From the NCBI GenBank assembly GCA_964401995.1, contig CAYOAP010000014.1, forward strand, positions 26,569-90,568: 64,000 nt of DNA. The letters are read 5' to 3'. A program made the position numbers and the translations under genes. Every line of letters begins with the position of its first letter. The stretch's first letter is position 1. The stretch comes from DATCBF01 sp964401995. Lineage in GTDB: Bacteria > Actinomycetota > Thermoleophilia > Solirubrobacterales > 70-9. A model generated the notes under the pieces. The model did no database searches. It saw only the letters and a list, made by a program, of their open reading frames with translations, and was not told the origin of the DNA. Below, one piece after another: positions 9,593 to 17,450 of this stretch.

Positions 9593-10852
9593 TTATCCCA
9601 TCTCTGTAGAAGCGGCCTCGCCTCGATATGGACCGGGCTTGGGGCGCTCCTCGCCACCGGGGAAGGCGAGCCGCAGGATCGTCCGCTGCACCATTCCCAG
9701 CTGCTGGGCGAAGGGACCGGAGTTGTAGGGGAGGCCGTAGCGCTCGCAGATGTCTTTCACCTGGGGGGCGATCTCGGCGTAGCGAGTGCTGGGCAGGTCG
9801 GGGAAGAGGTGGTGCTCGACCTGGTAGCCGAGGTTGCCGCTGGCGACGTGGAAGAGCGGGCTGCCCTCGATGTTGGCCGAGCCTGAGAGCTGGCGCACGT
9901 ACCAGCCTCCACGGCTCTCGTTCTCGACCTCGGCCTGGCTGAAGGTGTATGTCTGGTCGGGAAAGTGCCCACAGAAGATGATCGCGTAGGACCAGACGTT
10001 GCGGATCACATTGGCTGTGGCATCGGCCGATGCCGTCGAGCGGGCAGTGCCGCCGCCGCTGCGCAGGGCGCTTTGCAGCTTGCCCGCCAGGCCACCGCTG
10101 CGCCTGCGCCTGCCTTTCGCCTCGCCACGAGAGTCGAGGACCGCGTCCAGCGCCGCCATCGCCAGCCCACTCAGCGCCGGCCAGGCGATGTAGTCCTTGA
10201 CGATCTGGCTTTTCGCCTTTTCGCGAATGCCGCGCAACTCGCGCTTGACCTGAGCCTTGGACTTCTTCCCCGTGCGGATCGCCTCGAAGTCGAGATCGTG
10301 AGTGGCCACCCCCCACTCGAAGAAGGCCATCAGCAGAAGGTTGTAGATGGGCTGGAAGAGGTAGACCGGATGCCACTTCTGCCTCGGGTCGATCCGCATG
10401 ATCTCGTAGCCGAGGTCCTTGTCTTTGCCGCGGATGTTGGTGAAGGTGTGGTGGACGTAGTTGTGGGAGTGCTTCCAGGCCTCGGCGGTCGAGGCGGTGT
10501 CCCAGTCCCAGGTCGAGGAGTTGATCTCGGGGTCGTTCATCCAGTCCCACTGGCCGTGCAGGACGTTGTGGCCAATCTCCATGTTCTCGAGGATCTTGGC
10601 CATCGAGAGCGTCGCCGTGCCGGCGATCCAGGCCGGGCGGTAGCGCGAGGCGAGCAGCAGGACGCGGCTGATCACGGCCAGCCGCCGCTGCATCTCGATC
10701 ATGCTTTCGATGTAGCGGCGGTCGCGTTCGCCGAGCTCGGCGCTGACGCGGTCGCGGATCGCGTCGAACTCGTCGGCGAGCCTGTCGATCTGCTCGGCCG
10801 AGAGCCGGCTCAGCGGGCTCTCGATCTCGGTGGTGGCGGTGGCGGTTGTCAT
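9593..10852 (-). CDS. Membrane fatty acid desaturase (DesA3-like)
   Basis: A 419-residue di-iron acyl-CoA/acyl-lipid desaturase. The three histidine boxes are present: GHNVLH near residue 94, HSHNYVHH near residue 130, and QVEHHLFPD near residue 347. It resembles mycobacterial DesA3 and linoleoyl-CoA desaturase-type proteins. A low-complexity Arg/Ser/Gly-rich insert lies near residues 245-270. The downstream end is close to the MarR operator. The ferredoxin reductase gene lies 19 bases upstream on the same strand and is its likely electron donor. The double-bond position cannot be told from sequence. Confidence 0.9.
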   Translation of the reverse strand: MTTATATTEIESPLSRLSAEQIDRLADEFDAIRDRVSAELGERDRRYIESMIEMQRRLAVISRVLLLASRYRPAWIAGTATLSMAKILENMEIGHNVLHGQWDWMNDPEINSSTWDWDTASTAEAWKHSHNYVHHTFTNIRGKDKDLGYEIMRIDPRQKWHPVYLFQPIYNLLLMAFFEWGVATHDLDFEAIRTGKKSKAQVKRELRGIREKAKSQIVKDYIAWPALSGLAMAALDAVLDSRGEAKGRRRRSGGLAGKLQSALRSGGGTARSTASADATANVIRNVWSYAIIFCGHFPDQTYTFSQAEVENESRGGWYVRQLSGSANIEGSPLFHVASGNLGYQVEHHLFPDLPSTRYAEIAPQVKDICERYGLPYNSGPFAQQLGMVQRTILRLAFPGGEERPKPGPYRGEAASTEMG

Positions 10853-10871
10853 CTAAAGCCTTTCCGTAGGT

Positions 10872-11909
10872 TCAAAGGGCGATCTCGATCGGGCCCTCGG
10901 GGGCGTTCACGCAGGTGCGGACCATCTCCCCCTCGCTGCCGTGGATCTCTCCGGTGCGCAGGTCGCGCACCTTCCCGGAGCAAAGTTTTCCGACGCAGGT
11001 GTGGCAGATCCCCATCCGGCAGCCGAAGGGCAGGGTGGCGCCGGCTTCCTCGCCGCCGGCCAAGATCGGGGTGCCGCCGTCACAGACGGCCTCTACCCGG
11101 CTTTTGGCAAAACTCACCGTGCCACCCTCGCCATCGCCCGGATTGCCGCCGATCACGGGCTGGAAGCGCTCTATGTGGAGCAGCTGCGGGTCGCCGTCGC
11201 GCTGCCAGCGCTCGGCCATCGCGTCGAGCATCGCGGTCGGCCCCGAGAGGAAGGCATGGCGCTCGCGCCAGTCTGGGCAGAGCGCGTCGAGGTCGGCGGG
11301 AACGATCCGGCCCTGCTCGCCGGTCAGGCGCAGATGCAGCGCGAATCCCTCGTGGGCGCTGTCGATCTCGCGCAGGCGGTCGGCGAAGATCACGCCCCGC
11401 TCGGTCCGTGCCGAGTGGATGTGGACCGCGTCGCCGACCGGGCCGCTGCCGGCAAGGCTGCGCAGCATGCTCATGATCGGGGTGATGCCGCTGCCGGCGC
11501 TGACGAAGAGCAGCTTCGGCGGCGCGGGGCTGGGCAGCACGAAGGTCCCTTCGACGCCGCCGAGGCGGACGATTTCGCCGGGCTTGGCGTCGCGCACCAG
11601 ATAAGGGGAGACCTTGCCGGCCTCGACCAGTTTCGGCGTGATCGAGATGCAGCCGTCCTCGCGCCCGGGGTCAGAGGTCAGCGAGTAGGCGCGCCAGTGG
11701 TGGATCCCGTCGACGACGACCCCGATCCGCAGGTACTGGCCGGGGGCGTGGCCGGGCCATTCGTAGCCGGGGCGGATCAGGACCGTCGCCGCCTCGTCGG
11801 TCTCGGCGTCGATCCGCTCGATCCGGCCGCGCAGCTCGCGGGTCGACCAGAGGGGGTTGATCAGCTCCAGGTAATCGTCGGGCAGCAGCGGGCTGAAAAA
11901 AGACCGCAC
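10872..11909 (-). CDS. Ferredoxin reductase with fused 2Fe-2S ferredoxin (desaturase partner)
   Basis: Passes electrons from NAD(P)H through FAD to a plant-type 2Fe-2S centre. Domains in order: FAD-binding barrel (GQYLRIG and RAYSLTS), NAD(P)-binding domain (VSAGSGITPIMSML), then the ferredoxin domain with cysteines in CRMGICHTC and a distal VRTCV. This layout matches the reductase that serves DesA3-type desaturases, and the desaturase follows directly. The annotated start is a GTG. The frame stays open upstream without a good start codon, so the N-terminus could be a few residues longer. Confidence 0.9.
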   Translation of the reverse strand: MRSFFSPLLPDDYLELINPLWSTRELRGRIERIDAETDEAATVLIRPGYEWPGHAPGQYLRIGVVVDGIHHWRAYSLTSDPGREDGCISITPKLVEAGKVSPYLVRDAKPGEIVRLGGVEGTFVLPSPAPPKLLFVSAGSGITPIMSMLRSLAGSGPVGDAVHIHSARTERGVIFADRLREIDSAHEGFALHLRLTGEQGRIVPADLDALCPDWRERHAFLSGPTAMLDAMAERWQRDGDPQLLHIERFQPVIGGNPGDGEGGTVSFAKSRVEAVCDGGTPILAGGEEAGATLPFGCRMGICHTCVGKLCSGKVRDLRTGEIHGSEGEMVRTCVNAPEGPIEIAL

Positions 11910-11980
11910 TGCGCGCAGGGCGCGACGGCGACCCGCTGGAACCTTCGGGGTTGCTCCTCGCTCGGCAATACGAAAAGATT

Positions 11981-12025
11981 ACATCGATCGATGTCCCATT
12001 TACTGTGCCAAGGCGCACACTTGGC
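11981..12025. promoter_or_regulatory. Candidate operator: 14-bp palindrome plus inverted repeat between reductase and bioA
   Basis: ACATCGATCGATGT at 11981-11994 is a perfect palindrome. GCCAAG (12007-12012) and CTTGGC (12020-12025) form a second inverted repeat with a 7-base spacer, and TTGGC recurs directly afterwards. Both lie in the divergent promoter region between the reductase and bioA. Neither resembles the E. coli BirA operator. Confidence 0.4.
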
Positions 12026-12063
12026 TTGGCAACTTGGCGACCGGAGACGGGTTTAAGGTCGTT

Positions 12064-13401
12064 GTGGAGATGCCGACGGACCCCGCGCAGCTCGATCACG
12101 ACCACCTCTGGCACCCGTTCACGCAGCAGCGCGACTGGTGTGAGGAGGCGCCGCTGGTGATCGAGTCCGCCGAAGGCTCGCACCTCGTCGCCAGCGATGG
12201 CCGTCGCTACATCGACGGCAACGCCTCGCTCTGGTGCAACGTCCACGGCCACTGCCACCCCGGCATCGACAAGGCGGTGAAGGAGCAGCTGGAGAAGGTC
12301 GCCCACTCAACCATGCTCGGCCTCGCCCATCCCGGCGCCGCCGAGCTGGCCGAGCGCCTGGTCGAGATCACCCCCGAGGGACTCAACCGCGTCTTCTACT
12401 CGGAGTCGGGCTCGACCGCGACCGAGATCGCGCTGAAGATGGCCTTCCAGTTCCAGCAGCAGCGCGGCGGCCAGCACCGCCGCCGCACCTCCTTCGTCCA
12501 CCTGCGCGAGGCCTACCACGGCGACACGATCGGCTCGGTCTCGGTCGGTGGCATCGACCTCTTCCACTCGACCTATCGGCCGCTGCTGTTCAAGACGCAC
12601 GCAGCCGAGCCCGGCGACGCCGGCGACATGGAGCGGGTGTTGAGCGCACACGAGGAAGAGATCGCGGCGGTGATCGTCGAGCCCCTGGTCCAGGGGGCGG
12701 CGGCGATGCTGGTCCACCCGCCCGGCTACCTGAGCGCGGTGCGCGAGCTCTGCGACCGCTTCGGCGTGCTGTTGATCTGCGACGAGGTGGCGACCGGGTT
12801 CGGCCGCACCGGCACCATGTTCGCCTGCGAATCCGAGGGCGTGGCGCCAGACCTGCTCTGCCTCGCCAAGGGCCTGACCGGCGGCTACCTGCCGCTGGCG
12901 GCGACGCTGGCGACCGAGCGCGTCTACGAGGGCTTCCTCGGCGCCCCGGCCGAGCAGCGCACCTTCTTCCATGGCCACACCTACACCGGCAACCCGCTCG
13001 CCTGCGCGGCGGCGCTGGCCAGCCTCGACGCCTTCGAGAGCGAGGACACGATCGGGCGCATGCAGCCGAAGATCGCCCTGCTCGACGAGCTGCTGGCCAC
13101 GGTCGAGGCGATGCCGGAGGTGGCCGAGGTCCGCAGCCGCGGCTTCATGATCGGCATCGACCTTGGCGAGCACGACGCCGAACTGCGGCTCGGCCACCGG
13201 GTGACCCAGCAGGCGCGCGAGCGCGGCGCGATCGTGCGCCCGCTCGGCAACACGATCGTCCTCGTCCCGCCGCTCTCGATCTCAGAAGCCGACCTGCGCA
13301 GCCTGGTCGAGATCACGGCGGAGTCGATCGCCGCCGCCTGCGCCTCGCTGGCCGGCGCGGCCGAGCCCGGCGGCTTGGACCAGCTGTCCCGAGCCGCCTG
13401 A
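12064..13401 (+). CDS. bioA: Adenosylmethionine-8-amino-7-oxononanoate aminotransferase
   Basis: PLP aminotransferase that uses S-adenosylmethionine to convert 8-amino-7-oxononanoate to 7,8-diaminopelargonate, the step between BioF and BioD. HLWHPFTQ at the N-terminus is the BioA substrate-binding signature. DEVATGFGRTG carries the PLP Asp, and LAKGLTGGYLPLA carries the PLP Lys. Start: GTG at 12064 with AAGG five bases upstream; ATG at 12070 is an alternative. The gene is separated from bioBFD by about 5.4 kb and has its own upstream region. Confidence 0.93.
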   Translation: MEMPTDPAQLDHDHLWHPFTQQRDWCEEAPLVIESAEGSHLVASDGRRYIDGNASLWCNVHGHCHPGIDKAVKEQLEKVAHSTMLGLAHPGAAELAERLVEITPEGLNRVFYSESGSTATEIALKMAFQFQQQRGGQHRRRTSFVHLREAYHGDTIGSVSVGGIDLFHSTYRPLLFKTHAAEPGDAGDMERVLSAHEEEIAAVIVEPLVQGAAAMLVHPPGYLSAVRELCDRFGVLLICDEVATGFGRTGTMFACESEGVAPDLLCLAKGLTGGYLPLAATLATERVYEGFLGAPAEQRTFFHGHTYTGNPLACAAALASLDAFESEDTIGRMQPKIALLDELLATVEAMPEVAEVRSRGFMIGIDLGEHDAELRLGHRVTQQARERGAIVRPLGNTIVLVPPLSISEADLRSLVEITAESIAAACASLAGAAEPGGLDQLSRAA

Positions 13402-13442
13402 CAGATTTTGTGACGGATCAGGGCTGCGCTCGTAGTAGGGGC

Positions 13443-13979
13443 GTGAGCGAAACTCTTCTGGCGCCCGCAAACGAAGCCCCGCGAGAGGCCGACATCGTCT
13501 TCGACGAGCTCTACCGCTCCAGCCGCGACGACGTCTACGCGTACGCTGCCGGCCTGCTGCGCGACCGCGCCGCCGCCGAGGACGTCACCGCCGCCGCCTT
13601 CGAGCGCGCCTACCGCAAGCGCTCGCGCTTCGACCCGCGCCGCGGCAACCCGCGCGCCTGGCTCTTCGGGATCGCCCGCAACGCCGCCCTCGACGAGCTG
13701 CGGCGGCGGGGGCGGCAGGCCGAGCTGGCGGTCGACCCGATCGACCTCTCCGGCGCAACCGCCGCAAGCGTGGCCGAGGAGAGCGAGCGCCGGCTCGCGG
13801 TCGGCGCCGCCTTGGAGGCGCTCGACCCGCGTGAGCGGGAGCTGATCGCGCTCAAGTTCTTCGCCGGCCTCTCCAACGCCGAGATCGCCCGCGTGCTCGG
13901 CCTCAGCGAGTCGAACGCCGGCACCAAGCTGCACCGAACCGTCGCCAAATTGAGGGAGGCCTGCCATGGAGCCGCGTAG
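13443..13979 (+). CDS. ECF-family RNA polymerase sigma factor
   Basis: 178 residues with sigma region 2 (DELYRSSRDDVYAYAAGLL, then RAWLFGIARNAALDELRRR) and region 4 (ALDPRERELIALKFFAGLS, then NAEIARVLGLSESNAGTKLH). It would direct RNA polymerase to a small regulon. The GTG start has a GGGG-rich site just upstream. The next gene overlaps its end by 14 bases and encodes a membrane protein, the usual place for a regulator of an ECF sigma factor. The true regulon is unknown. Confidence 0.9.
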   Translation: MSETLLAPANEAPREADIVFDELYRSSRDDVYAYAAGLLRDRAAAEDVTAAAFERAYRKRSRFDPRRGNPRAWLFGIARNAALDELRRRGRQAELAVDPIDLSGATAASVAEESERRLAVGAALEALDPRERELIALKFFAGLSNAEIARVLGLSESNAGTKLHRTVAKLREACHGAA

Positions 13980-15165
13980 GGACGAGATCGATCTGGCGGC
14001 CGAGCTGCGGATGCTGCGGCCGACCCCGCGGCAGGAGTTCGCGGCGGAGCTGGATGCACGGGCGGCGGCGGGCTTTCCGCCGCAGCGCCAAGACGGGCGC
14101 GCTCCGCTGGCTCGCTTCATAGATCGCCTGCGGGAAATGCCCGCACGCCGGGTTCTCGTGCCGATCGGGGGGTTCGCTGTCGCGATGATCGTCGTCGCCA
14201 CTGCTGTGGTCGCGATCTCCGCGGGCGTCGGCGACAACTCGCGCCGCCAGCTTGCCACGGTCGATTCCTCCAGCGCCCATTCCAATGCCAAGCGACTCCC
14301 CGAGCTGGACTCTCTGAACGGCAGCTATACCCCGGGCTCGGGACCAGAGGCCAAGCCATCCGCCGCCGGGGCCAGCTCAGAATCCTCCGGGATTGAATAT
14401 TCCTCGGCACCCCCAATCGTGTCATCCCACCTCCTTAGCGGTGAGTCCAGCTCAAGCGCAACCGGCCCCTACGCCTCAGGCGCCAGCCACCGCGACATCG
14501 CCCGCGACGCCCAGATCACGCTCGGGACCGACGCGGCCGAGGTCCGCGACGTCAGCGCCAAGGTCTTCGAGGCCGTCCACAGCTACGACGGGATCGTGCT
14601 CAGCTCCTCGATCGACGACGGCGCCGGCAGCGACGCCGGCGCCCACTTCGAGCTGCTCATCCCCAGCGCCAAGCTCAACGACGCGATGGCGAGCCTCTCC
14701 GGGCTGGCCGAGGTCCGCTCCCGCCACGAGTCGAGCCAGGACATCACCGCCCCCACGGTCAGCCTCAGCGAACACCTGCAGGACTCCAACGCCAAGATCG
14801 AAGGGCTGCTCGGCCAGCTCGCCAACGCCTCCAGCGACAGCGAGCGCGCCGCGGTCGAAGCGGAGCTGCGCTCAGAGCGCAACCGCGCCGCAGCCCTGCG
14901 CTCACGGCTCTCGGCGCTAAGCCGCCGCGCCAACCTCTCACGGGTCTCGCTGCGGATCGCGACCGGCTCGACCTCGTCTGGCAGCGACAGCGGCGGCTGG
15001 GGAATCGACGACGCGCTCGGCGACGCCGGCCACATCCTCGCCGTTGCCGCCGGGGTGACCGTGATCGGCCTCGCGATCCTCGGCCCCCTCGCCCTGCTCG
15101 CCCTGTTGATCTGGGCGATCGGCCGCATCTGGGTCAAACGAAGCCGCGAACGCGCCCTGACCTAA
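13966..15165 (+). CDS. DUF4349 membrane protein, possible anti-sigma partner
   Basis: 399 residues. A cytosolic N-terminus (about 60 residues, charged) precedes a membrane segment near 63-88. A Ser/Gly-rich linker follows, then the DUF4349 domain from about residue 180 (RDIARDAQITL, LSSSIDDGAG, HFELLIPSAKLNDAM). It contains a heptad-rich helical stretch near 270-330 and ends in a hydrophobic segment near 355-385 with a basic tail. The 14-base overlap with the ECF sigma gene suggests that the N-terminus holds the sigma factor at the membrane, but no ZAS zinc motif is visible. Function inferred from context only. Confidence 0.75.
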   Translation: MEPRRDEIDLAAELRMLRPTPRQEFAAELDARAAAGFPPQRQDGRAPLARFIDRLREMPARRVLVPIGGFAVAMIVVATAVVAISAGVGDNSRRQLATVDSSSAHSNAKRLPELDSLNGSYTPGSGPEAKPSAAGASSESSGIEYSSAPPIVSSHLLSGESSSSATGPYASGASHRDIARDAQITLGTDAAEVRDVSAKVFEAVHSYDGIVLSSSIDDGAGSDAGAHFELLIPSAKLNDAMASLSGLAEVRSRHESSQDITAPTVSLSEHLQDSNAKIEGLLGQLANASSDSERAAVEAELRSERNRAAALRSRLSALSRRANLSRVSLRIATGSTSSGSDSGGWGIDDALGDAGHILAVAAGVTVIGLAILGPLALLALLIWAIGRIWVKRSRERALT

Positions 15166-15215
15166 GACGTTCCTGAGTTTATGGTCGCTATACGACCCAA
15201 AAACTCAGGAACGTC
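15166..15215. repeat. 50-bp nested hairpin repeat
   Basis: A perfect 15-bp inverted repeat (15166-15180 and 15201-15215) encloses a second 5-bp stem, GGTCG/CGACC (15183-15187 and 15193-15197), around loop ctata. It begins at the base after the DUF4349 stop codon. It could be a terminator, but there is no T-run, and its two-tier symmetry looks more like a dispersed palindromic element. Confidence 0.7.
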
Positions 15216-15231
15216 CCTATATGGTCATCGA

Positions 15232-15873
15232 ATGGATGAGCGTGAGCGCGGGCCTGCCGAGGCCCCGAACCTGGGGGAGCCATCTGAGCCGCGGCCGGCG
15301 GCCTCTGTTGTGCTGCTGCGCCGGGGTGGCAAGCACAAGGACCGGGCGCTTGAGGTGCTGCTGCTGAAGCGCAGCGCCGAGGCCAACTTCATGCCCGGCG
15401 TCTGGGTCTTCCCGGGCGGCGGCGTCGACGCCGAGGACGGTGAGGGCGAGGCCGGCTACCGCACCTGCGCGGCGCGCGAGCTGATGGAGGAGGCGGCGAT
15501 CGAGCTGGCCGCCGAGGAGGAGCTGGTCCTGTTCTCGCGCTGGATCACGCCGGAGGTGATCTCGCGCCGCTTCGACGCCTGGTTCTTCCTCGCCCTCGCC
15601 CCCGCCCACTCGCCGCCGAAGCCAGACGGGGTCGAGACCACCGACGCCGGCTGGTTCGAGCCGCAGGCGGCGCTGGCGGCGCAGGCGGCCGGCGAGCTGG
15701 TCCTGGCCTTCCCGACGATCAGCCAGCTGCAGGCGCTGCTCCCCTACGCCAACGCCGACGACGCCCTCGACGCCCACCGCGGCCGGCAGGTCGAGCCGAT
15801 CCTGCCGAAGGTGATCGGGACCAAAGAGGACCACCGGGTCGTGCTCCCCGGCGACCCCGACTACCCGGCGTAA
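15232..15873 (+). CDS. Nudix hydrolase
   Basis: 213 residues from the ATG at 15232. The Nudix box is recognisable as a GGGVDAEDG stretch followed by CAARELMEEAAIEL (REL..EEA), with PGGG at the correct distance. It would hydrolyse a nucleoside-diphosphate-linked substrate such as a CoA, sugar nucleotide or oxidised nucleotide. The box has a longer loop than the classical GX5EX7 spacing, as in NUDT19-like CoA-type proteins. The frame is open back to an ATG at 15181, but that codon lies in the loop of the upstream hairpin, so the later ATG is preferred. Confidence 0.82.
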   Translation: MDERERGPAEAPNLGEPSEPRPAASVVLLRRGGKHKDRALEVLLLKRSAEANFMPGVWVFPGGGVDAEDGEGEAGYRTCAARELMEEAAIELAAEEELVLFSRWITPEVISRRFDAWFFLALAPAHSPPKPDGVETTDAGWFEPQAALAAQAAGELVLAFPTISQLQALLPYANADDALDAHRGRQVEPILPKVIGTKEDHRVVLPGDPDYPA

Positions 15874-15879
15874 CTCCCG

Positions 15880-15926
15880 CCGACGGGCCTAAAACGCGCC
15901 TATATCTCCCGTTTAAGGCCCGTCGG
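15880..15926. repeat. 47-bp palindromic repeat, copy C
   Basis: Arms 15880-15898 and 15908-15926 pair at 17 of 19 positions around loop cctatatct, whose complement contains the shared GATATAG core. It lies between two convergent genes and encodes the last residues (ADGP) and the TAA stop of the minus-strand gene. Confidence 0.85.
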
Positions 15927-16590
15927 CCGGGAACGGCGCCAGCCCCGCGTGCCAGGGGCCGGGCGGGTAGGTGTGGAGGCCGCTCTCCTCCATCTCGTTG
16001 CGCAACCGTTTGAACAGCTCGCCGGCGTTTTTCAGCGCCGCTTTCAGTTCGACGTCGCTGCGCTCGCCCAGATGCCAGAGGAACCAGAGCTGGCGGTCGT
16101 TGATCCCGAACTCGACTTCGCCCGTGATCGTCGTCACCCAGCCGAGGAAGCCAGGGCTGAACAGCTCGCGCAGGGCAACCGGGTCGTACTCGCTCGGCAC
16201 CGTGGCGAGGAAGCGCTTGTTGAAGTCGATCGACTCGAACTCGACCTTGCGCTGAAAGCGCTGGGTGACCACCTCATGGCCCTCGATCGACTCGACGTTG
16301 AAGGCGGGCACGACTTTGGCCAGGTCGGGCATGTGGGCCTTGGCCAGCAAGGCCGTCGGCAGCACCGCCTTGTTGAAGAGGCTGCCGATCTCCTTTTCGT
16401 CGGCATCGCAGCTGGCGCCCCAGAATTCACCGGCTAGCTGCCCGGTGAGGCGGTTGGCCCCGCCGACGCAGAGTGCCACCGGCGCGTCTTTGGGATTGAT
16501 CCCGCCGACCGGCTCGTAGGTGAGGCCGTTGCGCTCGCCGTGCTTGCGAACGGTCTCGGCCCAGGCTTCGGCTTCCTGCTTGGCTCCCAC
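15913..16590 (-). CDS. DUF3137-like hypothetical protein
   Basis: 225 residues, GTG start, soluble, no signal peptide. The segment FESIDFNKRFLATVPSEYD followed by ALRELFSPGFLGWV resembles the core of DUF3137 proteins, where a LE...F...F pattern precedes an LLTP.F motif. DUF3137 genes often sit beside lemA, and lemA is divergent here with 57 bases between. Its C-terminal ADGP and stop come from palindromic repeat copy C. No catalytic motif is evident and no function is assigned. Confidence 0.6.
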   Translation of the reverse strand: MGAKQEAEAWAETVRKHGERNGLTYEPVGGINPKDAPVALCVGGANRLTGQLAGEFWGASCDADEKEIGSLFNKAVLPTALLAKAHMPDLAKVVPAFNVESIEGHEVVTQRFQRKVEFESIDFNKRFLATVPSEYDPVALRELFSPGFLGWVTTITGEVEFGINDRQLWFLWHLGERSDVELKAALKNAGELFKRLRNEMEESGLHTYPPGPWHAGLAPFPADGP

Positions 16591-16647
16591 ACTCCGATCC
16601 TATGGGTCTAGGATGCCCAGGAGTCCGGTCCAACCACAGGAGCCCCT

Positions 16648-17214
16648 ATGACCATCGCCATCATCGTCGTTGTCGCGATCATCGTCATCACAGTTCTTTA
16701 TTACATCGGCAAGCGCAACTCGATCATCGGCTCGCGCAACCGCGTCGATGAGTCATGGAGCGGGATCGACGTCCAGCTCAAACGCCGCCACGACCTCGTC
16801 CCCAACCTGGTCGAAACGGTCAAGGGCTACGCCGAGCACGAGAGCCAGGTCTTCGAGAAAACCTCGAAAGCACGGGCTGAGGCGATGTCGGCCCAGGGCG
16901 TCGGCGACACCGCCAAAGCCGAGGAGAAACTGAGCGGGGCGCTGACCGACCTGCGCGCCGTCGCCGAGAACTACCCGACGCTGCGGGCGACCGAGAACTT
17001 CCAGCAGCTGACGCGCAACCTGGCCGAGCTCGAGGACGAGATCCAGGCATCGCGGCGGATCTACAACTCCAACGTCCAGTCCTACAACACGACGATCCAG
17101 CAGTTTCCGGGCTCGATCATCGCCAACCAGGGCGGCTTCACCCCGCGCGAGTACTTCGAGATCGAGAACGCTGCCGACCGCGAACCGGTCTCGGTCAGCT
17201 TCGGCGATAAATAG
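16648..17214 (+). CDS. lemA: LemA family protein
   Basis: 188 residues with a single N-terminal membrane segment (residues about 2-20, IAIIVVVAIIVITVLYYIG). A long helical cytosolic or periplasmic domain with the LemA signature follows: VDESWSGIDVQLKRRHDLVP, NLVETVKGYAEHE, and SRRIYNSNVQSYN near the end. LemA proteins are widespread and their biochemical role is unclear. AGGAG lies seven bases before the ATG. The gene precedes rubredoxin by 20 bases and is divergent from the DUF3137-like gene. Confidence 0.92.
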   Translation: MTIAIIVVVAIIVITVLYYIGKRNSIIGSRNRVDESWSGIDVQLKRRHDLVPNLVETVKGYAEHESQVFEKTSKARAEAMSAQGVGDTAKAEEKLSGALTDLRAVAENYPTLRATENFQQLTRNLAELEDEIQASRRIYNSNVQSYNTTIQQFPGSIIANQGGFTPREYFEIENAADREPVSVSFGDK

Positions 17215-17234
17215 GTTCGTCTAAGCTCAAAACA

Positions 17235-17426
17235 ATGACTGCGACTCAGGAAGTCACCCTCTGGATCTGCGACAGCTGCGGGTTCATCTACGACCCCGCG
17301 ATCGGGGATCCAGACGGTGGCATCCCTCCAGGAACCTCCTTCGAGGACATCCCCAAAGACTGGTTCTGCCCCGTCTGCGGCGCCCGCACCTCTGACTTTC
17401 GCCCGCTCGAGCCGGGCGAGGCCTAG
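17235..17426 (+). CDS. Rubredoxin
   Basis: A 63-residue one-iron electron carrier. Two cysteine pairs bind the iron: CDSCG near residue 12 and CPVCGA near residue 46, with the family motifs GFIYDPAIGDPDGG and WFCPVCG. It is followed after 24 bases by a GMC oxidoreductase that itself carries a ferredoxin-like cysteine cluster, so the two may form a short electron chain. Alkane hydroxylase, the best-known rubredoxin partner, is not in the window. Confidence 0.95.
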   Translation: MTATQEVTLWICDSCGFIYDPAIGDPDGGIPPGTSFEDIPKDWFCPVCGARTSDFRPLEPGEA

Positions 17427-17450
17427 GCCGAGCTCCACCAAGCCAAGCCC

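Noticed and set aside
12234..13979. 581-residue frame joining bioA sequence to the sigma factor
   Set aside because: The first 400 codons are an out-of-frame reading of bioA. Only the part from GTG 13443 encodes the sigma factor.
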